Origin: Patescibacteria group bacterium UBA3527
Lineage (GTDB): Bacteria > Patescibacteriota > Minisyncoccia > Phycocordibacterales > UBA918
Assembly: GCA_002377025.1 (NCBI GenBank)
Contig: DFPA01000052.1
Span: 2,030 to 10,911 of the forward strand
Length of the DNA stretch: 8,882 nt
Direction of reading: 5' to 3'
Translations under genes and position numbers: made by a program
Notes under the pieces: generated by a model
Told to the model about the DNA's origin: nothing
Seen by the model: only the letters and a program-made list of their open reading frames with translations
Database searches by the model: none
In this document: positions 1 through 5,298 of the stretch, piece by piece
Position numbering within the stretch: the stretch's first letter is position 1
Layout of the letters: every line of letters begins with the position of its first letter

Positions 1-4
1 AAAT

Positions 5-94
5 TGGCGGAGGGTACGAGATTCGAACTCGTGAGGGCTGTAACACCCAACTCGCTTTCCAAGCGAGCGCACTAGACCACTATGCGAACCCTCC
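5..94 (-). tRNA. tRNA-Ser (anticodon GGA)
   Basis: On the minus strand a 7-bp acceptor stem pairs GGAGGGT (94-88) with ACCCTCC (15-9), followed by discriminator G and an encoded CCA (7-5). The anticodon stem CTCGC/GCGAG holds a 7-nt loop TTGGAAA, giving anticodon GGA, which reads UCC/UCU serine codons. A long variable arm (a GGGTGTTACAGCCC-like hairpin) makes it a class II tRNA, and the T-arm has the usual GTTCGAATC loop. Discriminator G and the long arm are both features recognised by seryl-tRNA synthetase. The CCA tail is genomic, so it need not be added after transcription. All arms look intact. It is divergent from the gene at 155. Confidence 0.97.
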
Positions 95-105
95 TGTGTG
101 GCGAT

Positions 106-134
106 ATCATACCGCAATCAACTTTGATGACCAA
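106..134 (-). promoter_or_regulatory. Promoter of tRNA-Ser: -35 TTGGTC, 17-bp spacer, -10 TATGAT
   Basis: On the minus strand, TTGGTC (134-129) and TATGAT (111-106) are separated by exactly 17 bp. A start about 6-7 nt past the -10 box would fall near 99-100, leaving a leader of about 5 nt before the tRNA 5' end at 94. It is the only place in the window where I see both a -35 and a -10 box at standard spacing. It lies back to back with the promoter of the gene at 155. Confidence 0.6.
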
Positions 135-139
135 ACTCT

Positions 140-148
140 TGATATAAT
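140..148 (+). promoter_or_regulatory. Extended -10 promoter (TGA-TATAAT) of the gene at 155, leaderless layout
   Basis: TATAAT at 143-148 is preceded by TGA (140-142), an extended -10 pattern. Only 6 nt separate the box from the ATG at 155, so transcription should begin at or next to the A of the start codon. No -35 box is visible at 16-18 bp; TTGATG at 124-129 is only 13 bp away. There is no ribosome binding site, nor room for one. Confidence 0.65.
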
Positions 149-154
149 CTTGAT

Positions 155-742
155 ATGAATAGAGCGGATTGGTTTTTGATTATTTCGAGTTTCATTATTG
201 GAGTTCTTTTGGGAATGTTGTTTTTCTATACCACTTTCGAAGCTGAGTATCTGCAAAACGAGGATTTGTCGAGACTGAATTATGAGCTGGAAACCAGTTT
301 CCGCATTGTAGGAGACGAGTATGGTGGTTGTATGCGTGGACAGTCCTGTTCATCTTTTGAGATTAGCTACGATCGTTCGTATAAGTACTTTGAAAATCCG
401 GCAGTGAATAATGCGGAAGAGGGAAAAATTCCCCTGAAGTTATGGAAGGAGATCAAAGACAATATAATTGCTAGTGATGTGAGAAGGGCGGCAATAAAGA
501 GGGTTGGCAACTGTGCCAGTCAGACAGATGGTATTGATTATCACTTCATTGTGTCGTTGGATGGTGAAATTTATAATCTTGACACTTGTGAGACACAGCT
601 CGCCGGAGATGAATCGTTGAGAAGAACTCTTCAATTTTTGTTCACGTACTTTGCAGATCGTGAATTTTACGAAGAAGAGTACAAAATAAAGAGCCTGAGA
701 GATATTCTGGAAGACACAATTCAACTCAGGCTCGTACCTTAA
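155..742 (+). CDS. Unrecognised membrane-anchored extracytoplasmic protein, four cysteines
   Basis: I do not recognise this 195-residue protein. Residues about 6-28 form a hydrophobic helix after a short basic N-terminus, so it is probably a single-pass anchor or uncleaved signal with the rest outside the cytoplasm. Four cysteines (C59, C65, C120, C145) lie in the soluble part; their even number and location would suit two disulfides, which is inference. A tract near residues 129-143 (YHFIVSLDGEIYNLD) reads like a beta hairpin; the last 40 residues are charged and probably helical. The ATG is chosen because TATAAT lies 6 nt upstream. Its 3' end overlaps the convergent pseudouridine synthase gene by 17 bp, in a different frame and on the opposite strand. 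Reality as a gene is well supported by length and promoter; function is unknown. Confidence 0.8.
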   Translation: MNRADWFLIISSFIIGVLLGMLFFYTTFEAEYLQNEDLSRLNYELETSFRIVGDEYGGCMRGQSCSSFEISYDRSYKYFENPAVNNAEEGKIPLKLWKEIKDNIIASDVRRAAIKRVGNCASQTDGIDYHFIVSLDGEIYNLDTCETQLAGDESLRRTLQFLFTYFADREFYEEEYKIKSLRDILEDTIQLRLVP

Positions 743-1436
743 TAAGCTCCAATAACTTTTGTACCTCCTCTTTGTTTAGTTTGCGGTATTGGTTTGGTTT
801 AAGACCGCCTATTTCTATATGTGCAATCCTGATGCGCTTTAGGCTCTCGACTTGATAACCCAACGCCGCACACATACGACGAATTTGATGCTTCTTGCCT
901 TCGGTGAGAGTCAGAGTAAAAGTTTTAAGAGATTTATGTTTGGTTTTGGCGGGTTTAGTCAAGTAGCCTTCGATATTAACTCCACTTTCCATTTTCCTCA
1001 GAAAACCGTTACTTACTTGCTTATCTACTGTCACTTCGTACTCTTTCTCTATACCATTGTCTGAGTCTAGCAGGGGAGCGGTGAGACGTCCATCGTTTGT
1101 GAGTATCATCAGACCCTCAGAATCTTTATCCAAACGACCGATTGGATATACTCCCGTGATACCGTAATCCTTGCGCAAACGTGAAGCAATATCTACTTCG
1201 CCCTTTTCGGGAGAGTGGGTGATTATCTTCCTGCCTTTATAGTAGGCAAGATACACCTTATCCGCATGAATATTCTTTCCGACGGTAATATGATCACTTT
1301 CGGACACCGATTGTCCAATAACCGCTTTCTTTCCGTTGACACGCACAACACCTTCGCCTATTAGCGAGTCTGCTTCTCGACGTGAACACAAACCGAGGTC
1401 GGCCATGCGCTTATTTATACGGATAAGTTTTTCCAT
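726..1436 (-). CDS. rluF: 23S rRNA pseudouridine synthase, RsuA/RluB/RluF family (RluF-like)
   Basis: This 236-residue enzyme converts uridine to pseudouridine in rRNA; E. coli RluF acts on 23S rRNA U2604. Residues about 4-50 are an S4 RNA-binding domain with the usual CSRREAD segment. The catalytic motif is PIGRLDKDSEGLMILTNDG (about 98-116), with the nucleophilic aspartate at D103. EKEYEVTVDK and HQIRRMCAALGY are the other conserved family blocks. KDS after GRLD, the SGVNIEG segment and the LKRIRI-to-YRKLN tail resemble RluF more than RluB or RluE, but the target base in this organism is inferred. Its length is somewhat shorter than E. coli RluF. The start has no ribosome binding site but has TAATTT 6 nt upstream. 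It is convergent with the gene at 155 and divergent from the gene at 1482. Confidence 0.92.
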   Translation of the reverse strand: MEKLIRINKRMADLGLCSRREADSLIGEGVVRVNGKKAVIGQSVSESDHITVGKNIHADKVYLAYYKGRKIITHSPEKGEVDIASRLRKDYGITGVYPIGRLDKDSEGLMILTNDGRLTAPLLDSDNGIEKEYEVTVDKQVSNGFLRKMESGVNIEGYLTKPAKTKHKSLKTFTLTLTEGKKHQIRRMCAALGYQVESLKRIRIAHIEIGGLKPNQYRKLNKEEVQKLLELIKVRA

Positions 1437-1442
1437 ACGACA

Positions 1443-1450
1443 AAATTATC
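1443..1450 (-). promoter_or_regulatory. -10 promoter of rluF (GATAATTT), near-leaderless
   Basis: On the minus strand the sequence TGATAATTT lies just before the ATG. It can be read as TAATTT (1448-1443) preceded by TGA and ending 6 nt before the ATG, or as GATAAT (1450-1445) ending 8 nt before it. Either reading puts the transcript start within about 2 nt of the start codon. No -35 box is visible. It shares a 45-bp divergent spacer with the promoter at 1470. Confidence 0.5.
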
Positions 1451-1469
1451 ACAGTTAGTGCATTTTGAG

Positions 1470-1475
1470 TATACT
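1470..1475 (+). promoter_or_regulatory. -10 promoter (TATACT) of the gene at 1482, leaderless layout
   Basis: TATACT ends 6 nt before the ATG at 1482. This supports that ATG over an in-frame GTG at 1458, since the latter would put the promoter inside the coding sequence. No -35 box is seen at standard spacing and there is no ribosome binding site. Confidence 0.6.
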
Positions 1476-1481
1476 TATGAT

Positions 1482-2114
1482 ATGCGATTGTCGCTTTTAC
1501 TACTTTTGCTACCACTTACAACATCCGCCGGCTATGAGGTAACCGGTCGTGCTAGTCCCGGTCAAGTGGTGTTTGCTGAGTCTTTGAATACCATAGCCAC
1601 CACTACGGCAGACAGGGAAGGGAGTTACAATTTTTACTTGGAAGAGGGATTTTATGTTGTTTATGCACAAGACGGTAACTCTTGTTATTTAGCACTACCG
1701 GACACTAATTCACGGTTAGCTGATGAACCACGCGACTGTAATATGGAGGTGACGAAACTTGAAAATGCAAATGATTTGCATTTGCCGTTGGTGCGTGAAG
1801 AGAGTATGACCTGTGAACCATACTTGACCGACAACCTTATTATTGGAGCCGATAACAATGACTTTGAGGTACTGAAATTGCAGTTGTTTTTGACATGGTA
1901 TGGTTTTTACACGCCACTAACCGGCGTTTTTGACGAGCTTGTAGCCGGTCAAGTAAAAAGCTTTCAGTGGCAAGAACGGACACAAATTGCAGAACCTTCA
2001 CTGCAACAAGGATTTCCGACCGGCAATGTCAGAGAGTACACTAGGGAGTTTATAAATAGCTACATTTGCACAGGTTTGACCTTCCCTGAAGACAGCGCTA
2101 TAACAAGTAAATGA
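1482..2114 (+). CDS. Secreted protein with beta-sandwich domain and peptidoglycan-binding-like domain
   Basis: This 210-residue protein starts with a signal peptide: MRLSLLLLLL, then TTSAG with a likely cleavage after A16. Residues about 18-72 look like a carboxypeptidase-regulatory-like beta sandwich (GRASPGQVVF, then REGSYNFYLEEGFYVVYAQDG). Residues about 111-196 resemble the PG_binding_1-type three-helix domain: a long EVLKLQLFL helix, a GFYTPLTGVFDE turn, then GQVKSFQWQ. Cysteines C111 and C196 bracket that domain and could form a disulfide. Domains of this shape are common in exported Parcubacteria proteins; binding to peptidoglycan is inferred. The ATG at 1482 is preferred over GTG at 1458 because the signal peptide begins there and TATACT lies 6 nt upstream. 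The gene overlaps the next by ATGA, which suggests linked expression with the CAP-domain protein. Confidence 0.8.
   Translation: MRLSLLLLLLPLTTSAGYEVTGRASPGQVVFAESLNTIATTTADREGSYNFYLEEGFYVVYAQDGNSCYLALPDTNSRLADEPRDCNMEVTKLENANDLHLPLVREESMTCEPYLTDNLIIGADNNDFEVLKLQLFLTWYGFYTPLTGVFDELVAGQVKSFQWQERTQIAEPSLQQGFPTGNVREYTREFINSYICTGLTFPEDSAITSK
1763..1783. repeat. Perfect 21-bp palindrome inside the gene at 1482
   Basis: AAATGCAAAT (1763-1772) and its exact reverse complement ATTTGCATTT (1774-1783) flank a single G at 1773. It encodes part of the linker between the two domains (ENANDLHL), so it may carry constraint beyond coding. I see no second full copy; a half site ATGCAAAT occurs near 3044-3051. 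Confidence 0.7.
2099..2104 (+). promoter_or_regulatory. Possible weak -10 box (TATAAC) for the CAP-domain gene
   Basis: TATAAC ends exactly 6 nt before the ATG at 2111, the same spacing as the stronger boxes in this window, and lies within the last codons of the preceding gene. One mismatch to TATAAT falls at the important final T. It may be an internal promoter in addition to the ATGA coupling, or chance. Confidence 0.3.
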
Positions 2115-3136
2115 GAAACTGGTTACTGCAACTTTTTATTCCCAGGGTAGAGAATCACTATGAGCCCTATAGTTTGCGGGCACAAGCCAGTCTGATGATG
2201 TTTGTGCTTGTTGTACTTTCTTTTGTCACTGCTAACCTTCAGATTATTTTTTGGCAAAGTTCTGATTGGCTTTTAACTTCGGTTCTTCCCGGAGTGGTTG
2301 TGAACGACACCAACGTAAAAAGAGGTGAAGCGTCGCTTACGCCTTTGCGAAACAATCCTGCCTTAGCAAAAGCCGCACAAATGAAAGCTGAACACATGGC
2401 CAAGAATGGCTACTTCGCACACTATAGTCCTGATGGGGTTTCGCCTTGGTATTGGTTTAAGGCCGTCGGTTATGATTTTGTTAATGCCGGAGAAAATCTT
2501 GCGGTGCATTTTAATGATTCGAGCGAAGTCGTGCAGGCTTGGATGAATTCGCCGACTCATCGAGCAAATATCATGAACGGCAGCTTTACAGAGATTGGTA
2601 TCGGCGTTGCGGAAGGTCAGTTTGAAGGTTCCAGTACGGTTTTTGTGGTGCAATTTTTTGGCACACCTGCGGTGGCGGCAGCTGCAACAAACAGTGATGT
2701 AAACACCGAATCCATTACTGTCGTGAAGGAGACAGTTACAAAACCGCTGGCTCAGCCTATAGAGACTGAGGGAGTTGCCAGTGCGGAAACAGTAGTTACT
2801 AGCGAAGTAGTGCCAATTGATGTAAGCACTGACACTCAGAAGTCTGTATATATGGGTACAGTCACAGTCGCTCCCGATACTGAACCGGTCGTACTTCAGG
2901 GTGAGGAAGTTTCAACAAAGTCCCGGTTGGCCATTCTTACCCAACCTATGGTATTAGTGCAGATACTTTACGTGTTCTTGGGATTATTGGTGGTAATATC
3001 CTTGTTACTTTCTATCTTAATAGAGATAAGGAAGCAAAATCCCATGCAAATTGCTTACGGTGTTGGTCTTTTGTTTATAATGACGGGACTTTGGTATTTA
3101 CAAGACTATCTCTCCGGTGGAGTCGTGGTTGTATAA
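2111..3136 (+). CDS. CAP/SCP-domain (YkwD-like) protein with N- and C-terminal membrane helices
   Basis: A 341-residue membrane protein carrying a CAP (SCP/PR1) domain at about residues 64-185. CAP landmarks are visible: FAHYSPDG with H104, the GEN triad (G127-N129), SPTHRANIM with H150, then EIGIGV and FVVQFFG. H104, E128 and H150 match the usual CAP cavity residues. A hydrophobic helix lies at about 26-47, before the domain, and two more at about 280-305 and 312-331 follow a Thr/Val/Glu-rich linker (about 190-275). The CAP domain probably faces outward, held at both ends by membrane segments. Bacterial CAP proteins are widespread, but their activity is mostly unknown, so no substrate is assigned. 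The start overlaps the stop of the upstream peptidoglycan-binding-like gene (ATGA, 2111-2114), suggesting a two-gene surface unit. The gene's stop codon lies inside the -10 box of umuD. Confidence 0.9.
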   Translation: MRNWLLQLFIPRVENHYEPYSLRAQASLMMFVLVVLSFVTANLQIIFWQSSDWLLTSVLPGVVVNDTNVKRGEASLTPLRNNPALAKAAQMKAEHMAKNGYFAHYSPDGVSPWYWFKAVGYDFVNAGENLAVHFNDSSEVVQAWMNSPTHRANIMNGSFTEIGIGVAEGQFEGSSTVFVVQFFGTPAVAAAATNSDVNTESITVVKETVTKPLAQPIETEGVASAETVVTSEVVPIDVSTDTQKSVYMGTVTVAPDTEPVVLQGEEVSTKSRLAILTQPMVLVQILYVFLGLLVVISLLLSILIEIRKQNPMQIAYGVGLLFIMTGLWYLQDYLSGGVVVV

Positions 3137-3137
3137 T
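3132..3137 (+). promoter_or_regulatory. -10 promoter (TATAAT) of umuDC, overlapping the upstream stop codon
   Basis: A perfect TATAAT ends 6 nt before the ATG at 3144, and its middle bases (3134-3136) are the TAA stop of the CAP gene. No -35 box is seen 16-18 bp upstream. No LexA-type operator (CTGT-N8-ACAG or GAAC-N4-GTTC) overlaps it, so damage control is not visible in the DNA here. Confidence 0.65.
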
Positions 3138-3143
3138 GTATTT

Positions 3144-3581
3144 ATGAATGAAACAGTGGTAAGAGAGGTGGCGAGAATAGGTGGAGGAAACAAAAGTGTT
3201 CCTTTTTATAACTCGTCTCCGTCAGCCGGATTTCCATCTCCGGGAGATGATTCAGTTGACCAAATACTTGATATACACGATTTGTTGGTGAAAAACCCAG
3301 CCAGTACGTTTTTTGTGCGAGTGGCTGGAGACTCAATGGAAGGCAGGGGTATTTTTTCCGGAGATGTTTTGGTAATAGATCGTTCCATTGAGGTGAAAAA
3401 TGGACAGATAGTGGTGGCGGCAGTATATGGAGAAATGGTTGTAAAAGAGCTTTGTGTTCGAGATGGTCGTTGCTATCTTCTATCTGCCAATGAATCTTAC
3501 GAGCCTATTTTAGTGAACGATAAAGATGATTGTTATATTTGGGGTGTAGTGGTAGGAAGTGTGCGACAGTTTGAATCATGA
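3144..3581 (+). CDS. umuD: UmuD-like S24 peptidase, self-cleaving subunit of DNA polymerase V
   Basis: The 145-residue protein matches E. coli UmuD (139 aa) along its length. In the SOS response UmuD binds RecA filaments, cuts itself to UmuD', and joins UmuC as polymerase V. The cleavage site appears as SAGFPSP, between A28 and G29, where E. coli has Cys-Gly in CGFPSP. The serine nucleophile is S64 in GDSMEGRGI and the general-base lysine is K101 in GEMVVKEL, matching the E. coli Ser60/Lys97 pair. The final beta strand block (YIWGVVVGSV) is also conserved. No DNA-binding domain precedes the peptidase, so it is not a LexA repressor. The ATG at 3144 is preferred to an upstream in-frame ATG at 3117 because TATAAT sits 6 nt before it and the upstream stretch overlaps the CAP gene. 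It overlaps umuC by 4 bp (ATGA). Confidence 0.93.
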   Translation: MNETVVREVARIGGGNKSVPFYNSSPSAGFPSPGDDSVDQILDIHDLLVKNPASTFFVRVAGDSMEGRGIFSGDVLVIDRSIEVKNGQIVVAAVYGEMVVKELCVRDGRCYLLSANESYEPILVNDKDDCYIWGVVVGSVRQFES

Positions 3582-4822
3582 AGCACGTTGCTCTTTTGGA
3601 TTGTAACAACTTCTTTGTTTCGTGTGAGCGGTTGTTTCGGCCGGATCTTGGTAATAAACCGGTTGTCGTATTGTCCGGAAATGACGGTTGTGTAGTGGCT
3701 CGTTCCAATGAAGTGAAAGATATGGGTATACCGATGGGCATTCCTCATTTCAAAGTTAGAGATGAATTCAAAGATGCCGGTGTAACTGTATTCTCCTCCA
3801 ATTTCAGCTTATACCACGATATCTCCAAACGAGTGATGAGGGTTTTAAGGGAGGAAGTCGATGAAGTGAAGCAGTATTCAATAGATGAAGCTTTCTTTAG
3901 CTTAATAGGAGTTCGTGGCGAGATAGAAACTGAGCTTAGAAGAATTAAAAACGCGGTAGAAACAAAAGTTGGTATACCCGTAACTTTAGGTGCGGGAAGA
4001 TCGAAGACAATTGCCAAGGTAGCCAGCAAAATAGGAAAAAATAGAGAAGGAGTTTGCTTACTGGAAGGCAAAAATTGGATAGATGTTCAACAGACAGTGG
4101 AGCTTTCTTCTGTTTGGGGTATTGGACCCAAAATCAGCCAGAGGATGATGCGGGATGGTCTTGTGACTGTCGCAGATTTTCTAGCGCTGCCGCGCCGGAA
4201 AATCTGCGACCTTTACAGCATAAACGAAGTACGGAAGTACGATGAATTGACAGAGAATGCAATGGAGGAAATCAAAGGCGAGAGCGGCTCACAACAAAGC
4301 ATTATGAGTACCCATTCTCTAAGTAAGGCCACTAATGATCTGAATGTTCTGAAGAATGAAGTGACTCATCATGTCACTAGTGCCGCTCGTGATCTGAGAA
4401 AAAAGCGTTTTGTTGCTACACATATGTACATAATCATGAGGCCTTCAAGATATGGAGATTGGCGCTTGCGTGGCGGCTCTATTGACATCACTTTGGAAAA
4501 CCCAACAGACGACTCACGAGTACTCCTGAAAATGGCCAAAGAAGCCGTTTCAAGTGCTTTTGAAGAGAAAGTACCATATAAAAAGGTTGGAGTCGTATTT
4601 AGTGGACTATTTCCGGCGCGATTGGTACAAGATACACTTTTTGCACCTCATAATCCTAAAGGAGGGGAACTCATGAAACTGCTTGACAGGGTAAATAATA
4701 AGCTAGGTCGAGGAGCGATTACCATCGGAGAGGAGATTCACGGAAGTACCAGTGTGAAAAAGAATCACTTATCCCCAGCCTACACGACAAAATGGACAGA
4801 CATAAGGACAGTAAAAACTTAG
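3578..4822 (+). CDS. umuC: UmuC, Y-family DNA polymerase V catalytic subunit
   Basis: A 414-residue translesion polymerase, close to E. coli UmuC (422 aa), which copies past damaged bases with low fidelity. The palm begins ALLDCNNFF with metal-binding D8; the second site is YSIDEAFF with D103 and E104. SGNDGCVVARSNE and FSSNFSLYHD are conserved finger and palm blocks, and VWGIGPKIS (about 179-187) is the helix-hairpin-helix of the thumb. The little-finger domain follows; QDTLF at 351-355 aligns with the beta-clamp-binding motif of E. coli UmuC. The C-terminal HLSPAYTT block is also UmuC-specific, which separates it from DinB. The steric-gate position holds F13 instead of the tyrosine (Y11) of E. 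coli. The thumb contains a few extra residues near 200-225, where the DNA carries a 13-bp inverted repeat. No frame damage is seen, and translation is probably coupled to umuD by ATGA. Confidence 0.94.
   Translation: MKHVALLDCNNFFVSCERLFRPDLGNKPVVVLSGNDGCVVARSNEVKDMGIPMGIPHFKVRDEFKDAGVTVFSSNFSLYHDISKRVMRVLREEVDEVKQYSIDEAFFSLIGVRGEIETELRRIKNAVETKVGIPVTLGAGRSKTIAKVASKIGKNREGVCLLEGKNWIDVQQTVELSSVWGIGPKISQRMMRDGLVTVADFLALPRRKICDLYSINEVRKYDELTENAMEEIKGESGSQQSIMSTHSLSKATNDLNVLKNEVTHHVTSAARDLRKKRFVATHMYIIMRPSRYGDWRLRGGSIDITLENPTDDSRVLLKMAKEAVSSAFEEKVPYKKVGVVFSGLFPARLVQDTLFAPHNPKGGELMKLLDRVNNKLGRGAITIGEEIHGSTSVKKNHLSPAYTTKWTDIRTVKT
4169..4210. repeat. 13-bp perfect inverted repeat (hairpin) inside umuC
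   Basis: GTCGCAGATTTTC (4169-4181) and its exact reverse complement GAAAATCTGCGAC (4198-4210) enclose a 16-nt GC-rich loop. The mRNA could fold into a strong stem. It encodes about residues 198-211 of UmuC, near the thumb. No T-run follows, so it is not a standard terminator. Confidence 0.75.
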
Positions 4823-4865
4823 ACTGTTTTCCACTGAAGTCTCTAAAAGCCTTGACTTGTTGGAG

Positions 4866-4871
4866 TAGAAT
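4866..4871 (+). promoter_or_regulatory. -10 promoter (TAGAAT) of the hsp20 gene, leaderless layout
   Basis: TAGAAT ends 6 nt before the ATG at 4878. TTGACT at 4852-4857 looks like a -35 box but is only 8 bp away, too close to work with it. The perfect 10-bp palindrome AGAATATTCT (4867-4876) covers the box and the expected transcript start, and could be an operator, though it is short enough to be chance. No CIRCE element is visible. Confidence 0.5.
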
Positions 4872-4877
4872 ATTCTC

Positions 4878-5255
4878 ATGTCCTTTCTTAAACATCTCAA
4901 AAATCGTGGTTCAAAGACAGAGATGTCCTTGAGTGATCCTGATGACAGGCGATCGTTTCAGCTTAAAGTTGATGTTTATTCCGGAAACGGAGAAATTATT
5001 GTACACGCGCAATTGGCCGGAGCAACTGTAGATGATTTAGAAGTCGCGCTTGATGGCAGTAATAATATTCTGGCAATCAGCGGTATAAGAAGAGCTCCTT
5101 TGGTGGATGTAGGTTTGGAAATGTCGACTGCGGAATGCGTCTGGGGGCGATTTTACCGCAAAATTGTCTTACCGAAGGAAGTGGACGTGTCAAAAGTGCA
5201 AGCCAATATGGATGCCGGAGTACTAACTCTTCGTCTACCTTTGTTGAATAACTAG
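4878..5255 (+). CDS. Small heat-shock protein, Hsp20/alpha-crystallin family
   Basis: At 125 residues this is a short ATP-independent holdase. The alpha-crystallin domain covers about residues 28-121: it opens with KVDVYSGNGEIIVHAQLAGA, has a dimer-loop region (about 70-90), then WGRFYRKIVLPKEVDVSKV and the family signature AGVLTLRLP (113-121). The N-terminal arm is only about 27 residues, and the chain ends four residues after the domain. The C-terminal IXI/IXV tail motif that many sHsps use to form large oligomers is therefore missing, so it may work as a dimer or small oligomer (inference). The ATG follows TAGAAT by 6 nt. It stands alone between umuC (55 bp upstream) and the gene at 5299 (43 bp downstream). 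I see no ribosome binding site. Confidence 0.88.
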   Translation: MSFLKHLKNRGSKTEMSLSDPDDRRSFQLKVDVYSGNGEIIVHAQLAGATVDDLEVALDGSNNILAISGIRRAPLVDVGLEMSTAECVWGRFYRKIVLPKEVDVSKVQANMDAGVLTLRLPLLNN

Positions 5256-5287
5256 CTTCAGGAAAAATTTGTTATGTCATAATATCT

Positions 5288-5293
5288 TATACA
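5288..5293 (+). promoter_or_regulatory. Possible -10 box (TATACA) of the gene at 5299
   Basis: TATACA ends 5 nt before the ATG at 5299, so the layout is near-leaderless, but the final base is not T. It is a weaker match than the others. An in-frame ATG exists at 5269; this box and the signal peptide favour 5299. Confidence 0.35.
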
Positions 5294-5298
5294 AGGTT

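Noticed and set aside
124..129. TTGATG as a -35 box for the gene at 155
   Set aside because: Spacing to TATAAT is 13 bp, too short for a normal sigma-70-type promoter.
2844..2861. LexA-box-like CTGT...ACAG
   Set aside because: The arms are 10 nt apart, not 8, and the site lies inside the CAP gene about 280 bp from the umuD start, far from its promoter.
3745..4071. Antisense open frame of about 108 codons opposite umuC
   Set aside because: It lies wholly within a well-supported polymerase gene, with no promoter or recognisable protein features. The same holds for the antisense frames at 440-724, 2363-2653 and 6037-6363.
4808..4830. Possible terminator after umuC (ACAGT...ACTGT then TTT)
   Set aside because: Only a 5-bp AT-rich stem with a 10-nt loop and a short T-run; too weak to claim.
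4852..4857. TTGACT as a -35 box for hsp20
   Set aside because: Only 8 bp from the TAGAAT box; no -10 at 16-18 bp precedes the ATG.
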